In this document: piece after piece, positions 1 through 10,500 of the stretch
Layout: the number at the start of each line of letters is the position of its first letter
How positions within the stretch are numbered: position 1 is the stretch's first letter
Assembly (NCBI GenBank): GCA_018398585.1
Contig: JAGTTD010000009.1
Coordinates: 15,567,193 to 15,631,192, forward strand
Length of the DNA: 64,000 nucleotides
Direction of reading: 5' to 3'
Source: Simmondsia chinensis
Lineage: Eukaryota > Streptophyta > Magnoliopsida > Caryophyllales > Simmondsiaceae
Notes under the pieces: generated by a model
What the model was told of the DNA's origin: nothing
The model's input: only the letters and a program-made list of their open reading frames with translations
Databases searched by the model: none
Position numbers and translations under genes: made by a program

Positions 1-138
1 AAATCGCATGTGGGAGCACGCAGTTTTGAAGTGCCAACATGTGTAACAAGTAATAGAGATTCATTGCAAACCTGAATAGATTGAAAACCAAAGTAAGAAG
101 AAATATTTTGCAAAATACCTGGGCATGGTGTCATAAGT

Positions 139-1429
139 TTAGAAGCACCAAAGTCGGGGGTACCAAGTAGGATCAGCAGAATCTGTTACGAACATCGAAG
201 ACAGTGAGTGGGAGAGGTCAATATTGACAAAGCGGTGTGGGCAAAGGGAGGCTGCATGACCGGCTTGATGGCAAATCTGACAGACAAGAGGCCCGGGACC
301 AAGGATACCTTCATGAGGCAGATGCGGAGCAGGACCTGTGTTACGGACCCACGGTTGTGGTGCTGGTGATGCTTGACCATAAGGGTGTTGACCCGACCCT
401 GAGTTTGGTTGACCGTATGTACCACCACGACCTCCTTGATGGTTGGAGTTACACCCATGACTCTTGCGCCCACGCCCACCACGACCCCGATTCTGACCCG
501 AGGTGTCAGGCACGTGTCCAGCGGCAGCAAAGGCGTGCGCATGTTCATGGGACCGAGCATGAATGCGAGACAAAGCAGCTTCTTCATCCAAGAGGGCTGT
601 CTTGAGTCGTTCAAACGAGAGATCACGGGAAGACTAACGAGTCAAGGTGTTAAAAGCAGCATACTCCAGCGGGAGACCAAAAAGAGCATAGTGCATCAAT
701 TCTCGATTAGAGACCGGGGAGTCAATGGCAGCTAGGTCATCAGCAATTGTTTTGAGTTCAGTGAGGTAAGAGGTCATAGTTTTGTTATCTTTACGCAAAG
801 TAACAAGTTGGGATCGAAGGTCAAATTCCTTGGCAAGGGAGTGGTCCCTAAAGCATTAGGCCAGGGCATCTCACATAGCTTTGGATGTGGGGTGGAGAAT
901 AACATCATTGAGAACCGACCGAGCAAGAGATGCAGAGAGACAAGCCCTAATGCTTTGGTCATCACAAGACCAAGTTTGAAATTCAGGATTGAAAATAAAA
1001 ATACATGTTGGTATTTGAATTTGAGAGGGAGGGCAAGGAGGAGTACCATCAACAAAACCCATGAGACGATGGGCACGTAGTAACATAGAAACTTATTCTC
1101 TCTAAGTTGTATAATCAGTAGGGTTTTCTAGTTTGACAGTTACGAGGCTCGTAATAGAGGATCTGGGAAGCGGATTTACGGGTGGAGTGAGCGGCAGGTT
1201 AGACGACACAAGAATAACCTAGTTGAAATGGAGGAAGGAAGGTACCAATGTTCGACGTCGAGAAGGGGGGTCCCGACGTGGGGGAAGGCTCGGGCCCAAG
1301 GGTGGGCGGCAGGGGAACAGTGGTGTTGGTGGTTTTGGTGACGTCGGGCATGGGTGACTGGAGGGAGGGTGACCGAGGCCGGGCGAGGGAAGACAGGGGG
1401 TTGGGATTGGCTGCCATAACTTCGATCAA
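139..1429 (-). pseudogene. copia Gag polyprotein, frameshifted
   Basis: Gag packages the element RNA into cytoplasmic virus-like particles. The most likely start is the ATG near 1417 (MAANPNP), after which the N-terminus is low in complexity and rich in Pro, Ser and Thr. A second frame (about 871-1086) has the conserved plant copia gag core, with LRAHRLMGFVDGT and NPEFQTWSCDDQSIRACL. A third frame (139-591) has a Gly/Asn/His-rich linker and the zinc knuckle CQICHQAGHAASLCPHRF. At least two frameshifts separate these parts, so no continuous protein is made. The core motif is what identifies it as copia and not gypsy gag. The region between about 600 and 870 aligns only weakly in any single frame. 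Confidence 0.8.
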
Positions 1430-1621
1430 CCAAGAATATCACACTATGCACATTGTGTAATCACCACAAGAGGGAGAAAACCCATGTACCTGAGAGGAGA
1501 AGGGGAGCAGCGCCGGAGGCGGTGGTGCGGCGCCGTGATAGTGGCGGCGCTGGCCAATCAAGGGTGTGAGAGAGGGGACGGCAGCGATAGGGTTTAGGTT
1601 TCTTTTTTTTTTAGTTAGGTA

Positions 1622-1634
1622 TGCTCTGATACTA
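1622..1634 (-). other. primer-binding site (initiator tRNA-Met type)
   Basis: The minus-strand sequence TAGTATCAGAGCA follows directly after the LTR end. It differs by one base from the usual plant copia site TGGTATCAGAGCA, which is complementary to the 3' end of initiator tRNA-Met. It would prime minus-strand DNA synthesis. Confidence 0.8.
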
Positions 1635-1747
1635 TGTGAGAGAATAGTTTAGGGAAGCATTCCCGATAGGGATGTTCAGCCACATATATATGAATATAGA
1701 ATATACGAATAAATACAGATCAGGGATATTATCCTAATAATCTGACA
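1635..1747 (-). repeat. copia 5' LTR (113 bp)
   Basis: On the minus strand it begins TGTCAGAT and ends CTCTCACA, giving the expected TG...CA termini with a TGT/ACA inverted repeat. It abuts the primer-binding site. It is short for a copia LTR. The matching 3' LTR lies outside the window. Confidence 0.75.
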
Positions 1748-2110
1748 TCTTGAATGTTCCTTATCCATTCCTTTTTTTTTCGTACTCACCTAATTCCTTT
1801 TTGGTACGATTTGTACTTTCCCTTTAAAGGCTACTTGGCTTTTCTTTGAGGTTTGGAGCATAACCTTTCTAAAACAGTTCCCAAGTACCTGTCTGCCATC
1901 TATCCGCCCTCGACTCACTCGTCCTTGGTTCACACATCCAGGTCTGCTTGTCTTGAATTTATTTATCAACAATATTATATCAACTTACTAATATATATAT
2001 AAGTTAAAACCACCCTTTGAATTAAGTCATGGGTGAGAGAATGGGAAGCACACGTGCGCGCGCGCACGCCGCCCACCCACCGTGCTATGCTCGGGCGTGG
2101 GTGGTGTATT
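1748..2110. other. no gene seen
   Basis: AT-rich DNA with a short GC-rich island at about 2048-2100 (alternating CG/CA). A 60-codon minus-strand reading frame (1790-1972) has no recognisable motif and I do not regard it as a gene. Confidence 0.5.
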
Positions 2111-2660
2111 TATTTTACGGGAAAAATTGTCTGCGCCCATATTTACTACAGTATTATATGTTTATAGCTGTTAAAGCTTTGATACCACAAATTTGTCTGT
2201 ATGTTTATGACTGTTAGAGCCTTAATACTGCACATTTACACCATTTCTTGCTGTTGAACCTCAATGCTCAAGCTTCACACATTACTAGCTTTTAGGATGT
2301 TAATTAGTGCAGCATCATACTAATATAAATAAGAGGCTGAGCATGCTTTACAATTCATTCAAAAAAATATATATATACCACCAACAGTTCAGTCCTCTTC
2401 TTCTCTTGCTCTCTTTATCTCTAAAATACTTTGGGCAAAGCTCTTGGGCTCTCCTACCCGATGATTAACGAGTGCACGTTAACAATCAGACTGTGTTAAT
2501 CCTGGAGGACGGCCATCAGTAACATTGTTTGCACCGAAACAGCGGCGAAATCGTCTTTTAGGACAGTGGTATTTCCCACGACGTGATATCTTTGGTATTC
2601 TAATCAACTTTTCCTCTTTCCGGTATTATTTGATTGCTGTATTTAGATATTATTTCGATA
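2111..2660 (+). repeat. LTR-like remnant (probable copia U3-R-U5)
   Basis: There is a TATA-like stretch (ATATAAATAAG, about 2323-2333). It is followed by a CT-rich leader and then a GC-richer block at 2450-2600 containing CACCGAAACAGCGGCGAAAT and GGACAGTGG. That layout resembles the R-U5 end of a plant copia LTR. No second LTR and no coding region accompany it. It could be a solo or truncated LTR. Both boundaries are uncertain. Confidence 0.35.
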
Positions 2661-3156
2661 CTACCTTACTGAAATTTCACTCAACATTCTACTGACATTT
2701 ATAGCAATGTTTTACTGAAATTAACTCAAATATTTCACTGGTTTTATAGATTCAATAATTTGTGATTTTATAGTATTTTCTAGCATTATTTTTCTGTAAT
2801 TTTACAGTATTTTCCAGCTCAATTTTATTGTATTTTTTGCTGAATTTTTTTGCTGTATTTTCACTATATTTTCAATATATTTTTCTTTGTAATTTTTCTA
2901 CGGTTGTACTGTTTGCATTGTTATTTGAACAAACGAGGGGGAAGGGGTGATGTCAGATGGAATAGAGATAATGTCAATAACCAAATGAGTGGTTCAGAAT
3001 CAGTCCTCTAACTCTCATCCTCTCATAACTAGCATGCCTGTTCTCTCTCTCTCTCTATCAATATATGATATTTTTTAACTATTTAAATTACAGTTTCAAA
3101 AATTAACTATTTAGATCAAAAAGTTGTTTGCGTCGTTACTCATTATAATGATCTAA
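2661..3156. other. AT-rich spacer, no gene seen
   Basis: T-rich sequence with irregular repeats of a TTTTACTG/TATTTTC theme (2640-2910) and a short CT microsatellite (about 3041-3056). I see no coding potential. Confidence 0.5.
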
Positions 3157-3229
3157 TGTAACAATTGATTTTTGGCCTTTTGGCTAAGGTCAAGTGTAGT
3201 ATCTACTCTTATCAGTGTAACAATTCATT
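3157..3229 (+). pseudogene. U2 snRNA 5'-end fragment between short direct repeats
   Basis: Bases 3171-3218 read GGCCTTTTGGCTAAGGTCAA and continue with GTGTAGTATCT..TCTTATCAGT. This matches the highly conserved 5' region of U2 snRNA, including the branch-site-recognition region (GTGTAGTATC), with about four substitutions. The match stops after roughly 50 nt, so stem-loops further 3' are absent and this is not a functional U2 gene. A 14-bp direct repeat flanks the fragment (TGTAACAATTGATT at 3157-3170, TGTAACAATTCATT at 3216-3229, one mismatch). It looks like a target-site duplication. I infer insertion of a reverse-transcribed partial U2 RNA. No A-tail is visible. Confidence 0.8.
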
Positions 3230-3475
3230 CTCTTAGCTTTTTAATTGTGTCAATATAAGTCTTATACAATTAAAATTATTCAATCAAGTCTAAAATTAAA
3301 AATTAAAAATTATTATTTAATTAAAATCGTAATATTATTCAGTATTTACAAGATATATTCACCCTACGTAAACATCTACCCACACCCCTTGACATGAAAA
3401 CATTTAGCACTTACGCAAGTACTAATTAGATGTCACAATTTCAATCATAATTCAAAGTTAACTTCAGCCCAAACT

Positions 3476-3673
3476 CGTTAAAAACTCCATATGTGAGTCT
3501 AGTAGAATTCCACATAAGAGTTGTGAGAAAAAAGACATTAATATACAAGATTAGTGAATTATTCCACCTAATGCTAATTAATTTTAGGATAGAACCTCAT
3601 TTAGACTTATATATGGATCTCCTCTATGCCAACTACAATAAGTCAGACCTAACAGCTTGGTGAAATTGAACAT
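3476..3673 (+). repeat. TRIM 5' LTR
   Basis: The left copy of the direct repeat. It starts CGTTAAAAACTCC (TG mutated to CG) and ends near GAAATTGAACA, directly before the primer-binding site at 3674. Confidence 0.65.
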
Positions 3674-3864
3674 GGTATTAGAGCGGGTGAAGGATCTCAG
3701 GCTCTTATTTGACTGACCCATCATGTCCTCGAAAATGAGTAGTGCATTTGAATTTGTAGCATCAAGGGCTTCTCTACTTAATATTGGATCCAATTGGATA
3801 TAATTCCTAATTGGACAGGAGTAAACAAGGGGTGCATTGTTATAGACTCACATGTGAGAGGGAG

Positions 3865-4059
3865 TGTTAAGGACTCAATATGTGAGTCTAATAAAATCCC
3901 ACATAGGAGTAGTAAGAGTAAAGAAATCAATATACAAGGCTAGTGGAGTACTCCACGAAATGCCAATTGATTTTAGAATGAAATTCCACTTAGATTTATA
4001 CGTGGATTTCATATAGGCCAACTCCATAGCTCAGGTCTAACTACCAGATAAAATTTAAT
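3865..4059 (+). repeat. TRIM 3' LTR
   Basis: The right copy of the direct repeat. It starts TGTTAAGGACTCAATATG after a purine-rich tract. The 3' end is blurred by divergence (near ATAAAATTTAATA). Confidence 0.6.
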
Positions 4060-4352
4060 AGAATTTAAGTAAAAAATTTAATTTGTATAGGACATAAATT
4101 TGCGTAGTTAAAAATTTAGGGATTAAATTAAAATACAAGAACCAATAGAACAAATAATCTTTAATTAAAAAGGGATTAACAGCAGTGGAGTGGGGAGAGA
4201 GGGAGAGAGAGCATATTGGTAAGGGAAGTTTTGGTTTCAGCTCACCAGCAGGATTTTGTTCCCCGTCACATGGCCCCTTCCCCCCCTCTCCCTTTTCTCT
4301 CTCTCTCCTCTCCTTCCATGAAGAAGATGTGGAATCACTCCTCCCGCCATAG
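4060..4352 (+). promoter_or_regulatory. upstream/5'-leader region of the LRR receptor kinase gene
   Basis: A GA-rich tract (4193-4215) and a CT-rich tract (about 4277-4318) precede the ATG. They are complementary enough to pair in RNA. CT-rich patches near start sites and GAGA-type motifs are common in plant core promoters. No clear TATA box was found in the last 100 bases, so the transcription start is not placed. Confidence 0.4.
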
Positions 4353-5982
4353 ATGATGACTCTCAAACCTTCTTCTCTCTCTAACTACCCTCTTCTCCTT
4401 CTCTTTTTTTCAATCTTTTCTTCATATTCCTCTGCTCTCTCTTCCGATGGACTTTTTCTTCTCTCTTTCAAATACACCATTCTCAGCGACCCTTTACACA
4501 TTCTGGACACCTGGAACTACGACGACAACACCCCTTGCTCGTGGCGCGGCGTTTCTTGCATCGGAGTTGGAGACTCCACCCCCACTAGCAACCGCGTTGT
4601 CTCCTTGTCCCTCCCTAACTCTCAGCTCATGGGTTCTTTGCCTCCCGATCTGGGTTACATTGAGCACCTCCAGACGCTGAATTTGTCTAACAATTTCCTC
4701 AATGGATCCTTGCCGGACTCTCTCTTCAACTTGTCGGAGCTCCGACAGATGGATCTCTCCATCAACTCGATCTCCGGCTGGTTATCGGGTCGTGTTTGCC
4801 GGATGGTGAGCCTCGAGTATATGAACTTGTCGGAAAATAACTTTACGGGGAATATTCCGGCGAATCTTACGGAACTAGGGAATCTAACCGTGGTTTCTCT
4901 CCGGAAAAATTACTTCACCGGGAGAACCCCCGGCGGGTTTAACCGGGTTCGGGTATTGGATCTTTCATCGAACTTGATAAACGGATCCTTGCCGTTGGAT
5001 TTTGATGGGAGGAGAATCCAGACCCTTAATGTCTCATACAATAGAATCTCAGGCCAGATTCCGCCAGAGTTCCCCCGGAGAATCCCGGAGAATGCAACCC
5101 TAGATTTCTCCTTCAATAATCTCACCGGAGGGATCCCGAGTTTGAACTCCAACGTTTTTCTTAATCAGAAAACAACGTCGTTCACCGGGAATGATCTCTG
5201 CGGGCCGCCGTTGAACAACCCCTGCCCGATTCCGGCGAGTCCTACCTCCCCTCCTGCCATAGCCGCTATACCGAAAACCTTCCATTCCCCAGCAAACGAA
5301 GCGAGCTCGCCGGAGAATGAGAAAAGAAAAAAGAAACAGAGAGGTAGCGCCGGGTTCCAGCCGCATACGATCGTCGCAATAGTTGTCGGGGATATTGCCG
5401 GCGTTGCAATTATCGCGGCAGTCTTCATTTACATATGCCGCAAGAAAACAAAAAACGCCAGGAGCAAAAGAAACGAAGTCAACGACTCGCCAGCGAGTAT
5501 TGACCTGTGGTCAACGTCGTCTTCCTCGCCGGAGAACAAAAGTACTATAGCGAAATGGGCCTGCCTGAGGAAGAAAAACTCCGAAGGAAACAAGGAGTCC
5601 ACCACCGAGGACTCGATCTCCAAGAAGGGTAAACTGGAGGAGGACAGGCAGAGTGCCACGGCGGGGACATTGGTGACGGTTGACGGTGGAGAGAAGGAGT
5701 TGGAGGTGGAGACGCTGTTGAAGGCGGCGGCGTATATACTAGGGGCGAGTGGGAGCGGTATAACGTACAAGGCGGTCTTGGAGGATGGGACGGTGCTGGC
5801 GGTGCGACGGCTGGGCGACAGTGGCGTGGAGCGGTTGAAGGAGTTTGAGGGTCAAGTTCGGTCCATGGCGAAGTTGAACCACCCGAACTTGGTTAGGGTT
5901 CGTGGGTTTTATTGGGGACCTGAGGAAAAGCTAGTGATTTACGAGTTTGTGTCCAACGGCAACCTTGCCAACGCCCGTTACC
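4353..5982 (+). CDS. LRR receptor-like protein kinase, exon 1 (ectodomain, membrane segment, N-lobe)
   Basis: First coding exon of a plasma-membrane receptor resembling the LRR III-type family (Arabidopsis At4g37250/At2g23300-like, from memory). The ATG at 4353 gives a hydrophobic signal peptide (residues 1 to about 28, LLLLFFSIFSSYSSA), then an LRR N-terminal cap (PCSWRGVSC). About six LRRs follow (LQTLNLSNNFLNGSLPDSL type), then a Pro/Ser-rich stalk. One membrane helix lies near residues 338-362 (IVAIVVGDIAGVAIIAAVFIYI), followed by a basic stop-transfer. The kinase begins near residue 453, with glycine loop LGASGSGITY. The usual VAIK lysine is Arg (LAVRRL), which suggests a pseudokinase. 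The exon ends in phase 1 at donor GT 5983-5984; RYR is completed across the junction. It carries no stops or frameshifts. Confidence 0.93.
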
Positions 5983-7345
5983 GTAAGTTCCCCACTCACT
6001 TTTTGCACGTGTTGAGAAACTAACTATTCTAAAAGAATTGACGAAGACTTATAAATAAATTTTTATTAAACATATACTCTTATATGAATGTCTATTAGGG
6101 TGTATATTACATAAGAGAGTTATGCCCATTATGTTAACATTAATAGTAAAACTTATTAGAATTTTAACTCATGATCTATTTTTTAATAAATCTTTGATAT
6201 TATTTACGAAATTAATTTACCCAAAAATTTATACCGATAATTGAAGGGTCAAAAATAATCTCATAGTTTGACAATGTATAATTTATTGGATGAAATCAAA
6301 TGAATTATCTCAAAAAATTAAGTTAATGGGTAAACTTATACTTTAATTCATCCTTTCATGTAAATGTCGACTTGGTTAAATATATTCTACTGCTAACTTC
6401 ACTTCATATTTTGTATTAAATATTAACGATATTTACAGTTAGGAATTTAAATTTGCAATATGTCAATGAACAAGGTTCTCGTGTCACATTAAAAATCAAC
6501 TTTTATAAAGTTATAATTTTCAATAAATAAAGACTTAAAACTTTGTATGTTGTGTTAAAGAAAAAAAAAAAAAAAAAAAAGTAAGTTTCATATATTCCAA
6601 CGGAGGGGATGCAGCGGGAGATGCTAAAGTGCGCTGGTGGATGCGGTGATGGAGCAGGTTAACGTACAAAATTAAGAATCCGTTTATGTAATATATATAA
6701 TAAACGATAAATTTAACCTTAAGTATAATTTTTTGTAATCATATAATTTCGTAGCATTTGGATAAAATTTTGTAATTGGAAGAAGTTTATGGCTAGAGTT
6801 TTAAATCTTATCATTACGTGCAAATAATTTTATACCACCACGAGTCATATTTACAATCCCAATTAAAGTACAAATATGTTTTAAGTTTTAATTGAATAGC
6901 TTAATCTTTTTTTTTAAATATTTGATAGTTTGACATGGTATTAGAGTTTTCAATTTATAATTTTTTTTTGACACTAGTTTTCAATTTATAATTTTGACTA
7001 CTAAAATCCCCGCATTTCATATAGATTAATATAATTTAAGCATAGACTAAAGTTAATATGTTGTATCTATATTTCAAGTTTAATTGATATTTAATATATA
7101 AAATTATTGCTATTAAAATCCCCTCTTTCAACATGAATGAAAATTTTAATTTTGTCATTTTTGGTGTTCCCATTATGTTCTCTAGGATATTGAGACTTTT
7201 ATAATTAAGAAAATAACCTATGCTTTCTACATTAGATATCATATCCCATATCTAACTAATATTATTAATTTTCATTTTACGAATGCAAGAAAAAAGTCTT
7301 ACCAACAGAGAAGCAATCTAAAATATAATATATTGGGGGTGAAAG

Positions 7346-7568
7346 TGATGTATGCAATAATAATACTTAGTAGCATAATACTTGTCATACATATAAATAC
7401 CAATGTAAGAATCAAAAGGGAGTATAACTAAACACATTTCCCTTCTCCTTCTTCTTTCTCTCTGTCTATTTCTTTCCCTAACCCTAATCCCCTTTCTCTT
7501 CTCCTTATTCTCTTCTTCTATTCTTTAATTCTTGATTAATTGATGATGTACCACTAAATTGTACATCA
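7346..7568 (+). repeat. chromovirus 5' LTR
   Basis: Begins TGATGTATGC and ends TTGTACATCA, with inverted termini TGATGTA/TACATCA. Contains CATATAAATACC as a TATA candidate and a CT-rich leader with AACCCTAA motifs. Confidence 0.92.
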
Positions 7569-10500
7569 ATTGGTATCAGATTTGGGTTCTTGCTCCGTTT
7601 GATTCATCAATAGCGGACAATACTCATAGTGTTTCGGAATTTCGAAGTCTCGAGGCACGATTTGAAGAATCGGAGGCTCGAATTCAGGGCCAACTGGATG
7701 AGCGATTTGCGGCGAACGATGACCGACAGAGGCTATTGTCGGACACGGTGGCTAAGGTGCAAACACAGGTCGCCGACGTCAAGGTCGATATCGCCTTGAT
7801 TAAGGATTCACAGTCGCGATTAATGTCGATGTTGCAGGACCTCTATATGAACCAGTCGCGCGCATCTCCTGGAATTCTTCCCCGCCCGGCCAATTTTTCG
7901 GCACCACCACCGGTAACCACCTCGGTTCCGGTCTCTGGTATGAGTTCTTCGAGTCTTTTCTCGTATCAGTTTAATACTCGCCTTTCTAAGATTGATTTTC
8001 CTCGTTATGCGGGGGGTAGCGATATTAAAAATTGGCTTTGGAAGTCCGAACAGTTTTTCACAATAGATCACACTCCGGATGATGCTAGGGTTAAATTAGC
8101 TTCGTTACACTTGGAAAATGATGCCCTAGAATGGCATCGGGCTTATGTTAAAACCTTAACTGTTCCGATTGAGGACATTGCGTGGTCGGATTATTCCGAT
8201 CTTTTACTCCATCGTTTTGGTGCTGTCCATGACAATTCGATGGCCGAGCTTATGCGTTTGCGCCAAACCGGTACTGTTCTAGAATATCAACATCAATTTG
8301 ACCGCTTAGTTCCACGTTTAAGCTTGACTGAGGATTATTTGGTCTCTTGCTTTATTGAGGGCCTTAGTGATAATATTCGTTTTCCGGTACTTATGTTGCA
8401 ACGCAAGACATTGCAACACGCGATGCGCCTGGCACGTTTACATGAACAACATTTACTTACAACTTTACGCTCATCTTCGCCGAGTTCCACTCGCCATTCA
8501 TCACTGCGCCCTACTGCGCAGTCCACACTAAGCTCGGCTGGATTGGTGCCCCAACCTTCGGGTGCGTTGGGTTCGGACTCTTGACTTATACGTCGTGACA
8601 CCCGTACGATTTCTGCCGCTAAAGTGGAAGATCGTCGTGCGAAAGGTCTCTGTGTTTTCTGTAATGATCTGTTTGTACCTGGGCACATGAAATTTTGTAA
8701 TGCAAAAAATCCTCAATTACGACTCATTACTGGTCCGATGGAGGAGTCAGGGGATGAGGATACCGAGCCTCCTTCTCTCGATGTTGATGAGGTTATTGAT
8801 GCCGAGGTTCCTCGCTTATCTTGTCACGCCTTGGATGGGGTTACATCGTATAACACAATGCGCATTACAGGCTTTTATCGCCGACATCCATTGCACATCC
8901 TTATCGATAGTGGCAGTACTCACAACTTTCTGGATGTTGCCACCGCTCGTCGTGTAGGTTGTGTCTCTACACACATTGCTCGTATGTTGGTTACTGTGGC
9001 TGATGGGAGTCGTCTCTATTGTTCCGAGTTCTGCGGCTCTTTCTCTTGGTCGTCCCAGGGACATGATTACTCTTGTGATGTATTGTTGATTGCTCTCGGA
9101 GGTTGCCATATGATGCTTGGGATTTAGTGGTTATCAACATTGGGTCCGATTACGTGGGACTTTGATCGCTTACTTATGGAATTTCGCTATCATGGAGAAA
9201 ACCGCAAGCTCTGTGGGAACCCCACATCACTCCGTCCCGCGGGTAAGAAAAGTTTGCTCAAACTTTCTATTTCGAGTTCTGTTATTCTTTCTGTTCTTAT
9301 TTCGGTTACATCGTTATTTTCTCTTCACGCTCCGAGACCACCGGACCCTTCGCCCTTGGTCGGACTTAAATGATTTATTACTCGAGTTTGGGTCGTTGTT
9401 TGACACACCACGTTCTCTTCCACCCTCTCGGCCGTTACATGATCACGGTATTACGCTTAAACCAGGTGAAACTCCGGTTAATCTTCGGCCATATAGATAT
9501 CCTCTTGTGCAAAAAGATGCCATTGAGTCCATGATTTCTGATATGCTGGAAACGGGTATCATTCGTCCTAGCAATAGCCCTTACGCCTCACCCGTCATTT
9601 TGGTCAAGAAAAAAGATGGTTCTTGGCGCAAGTGTGTCGATTACCGAGAGTTAAACCGTAAGATTGTTAAAGATAAGTTTCTGATTCCTGTGGTCGAAGA
9701 ACTCTTAGATGAGCTATGTGGGTCGGTTGTGTTTTTGAAACTCGGCCTTCGCAGTGGGTACCATTAGGTGCGCATGCGTGATGGGGATATTTACAAGACC
9801 GCTTTTCGCACGCATCAGGGTCATTATGAATTTCTCGTTATGCCTTTCGGTCTAACGAACGCCTCGACTACTTTTCAAGGGCTGATGAATTCGGTTTTTC
9901 AGCCCTACTTGCGCAAATTTATTCTCGTTTTTTTCGATGACATCCTCATTTATAGTCCCGATGTCCGCAGGCATTTATGTCATCTAAGTCTCACTTTTGA
10001 GCTCATGCGTGTCAATTGTTTGTATGCCAAGAACTCGAAGTGCGAATTTTTGTTGCCAGAAATTGACTATTTGGGACATTGTATCTCCGCTCGGGGTGTG
10101 TATATGAATCAGGGTAAAATTTAGGCTGTGCGTGATTGGCTGCGTCCCACCAACTTCAAACAACTTCGGGGTTTTCTTGGTCTGGCCGGCTATTATCGTC
10201 GTTTTATACGCAATTATGGTTCTATAAGCAAACCTTTAACCGAATTACTTAAAGGTGCTTCGTTTTCATGGTCTACCACCGCCCAACATGCTTTCGATGA
10301 GTTAAAGGACGCTTTAACTTGTGCTCCGGTTCTTGCCCTTCCAAATTTTTCGAAGACATTTGTGGTTGAGACGGATGCGTCGGGCAGTGGCTTAGGGGCG
10401 GTTTTGATGCAAGACGAGCATCCCATCGCTTACTTGAGTAAGGCTCTCTCGCCTACGCACCAAGCTTTATCGGTTTATGAACGGGAGTTGATGGCCATTG

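Larger units (their letters stand above)
1..1634 (-). mobile_element. Ty1/copia retrotransposon, 5' part of internal region (continues off the left edge)
   Basis: Read on the minus strand, this is the leader, gag and start of the protease of a copia element whose remainder lies outside the window. The leader follows the LTR at 1635-1747 and carries a primer-binding site. Gag follows, then a CX2CX4HX4C zinc knuckle (CQICHQAGHAASLC, about 290-330), then the start of an aspartic protease (a WYPDFGAS-like motif at about 145-180, continuing to base 1). The reading frame is broken several times. One example is an apparent extra G where the WYPD motif passes into GAS, near 160. The element order and the gag motifs are typical of plant copia elements. 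Only one LTR is visible, so neither age nor total length can be judged. Confidence 0.85.
3476..4059 (+). mobile_element. TRIM (terminal-repeat retrotransposon in miniature)
   Basis: Two directly repeated blocks of about 195 bp (3476-3673 and 3865-4059) share GTTA..GACTC.ATATGTGAGTCTA at their starts. They also share a downstream stretch ending near TCAGRYCTAACA. After the first block comes TGGTATTAGAGCGGGTG, a tRNA-Met-type primer-binding site. Before the second is a purine tract (GTGAGAGGGAG). The internal region is only about 190 bp and non-coding. Both copies are clearly diverged, so the insertion is old. It ends about 290 bp upstream of the receptor-kinase start codon. Confidence 0.75.

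Noticed and set aside
139..735. Plus-strand frames at 237-605 and 409-735
   Set aside because: Antisense shadows of the copia gag frame, which has the zinc knuckle on the minus strand.
2029..2217. 62-codon frame on the plus strand
   Set aside because: Short, spans a CG-rich simple stretch, and has no motif.
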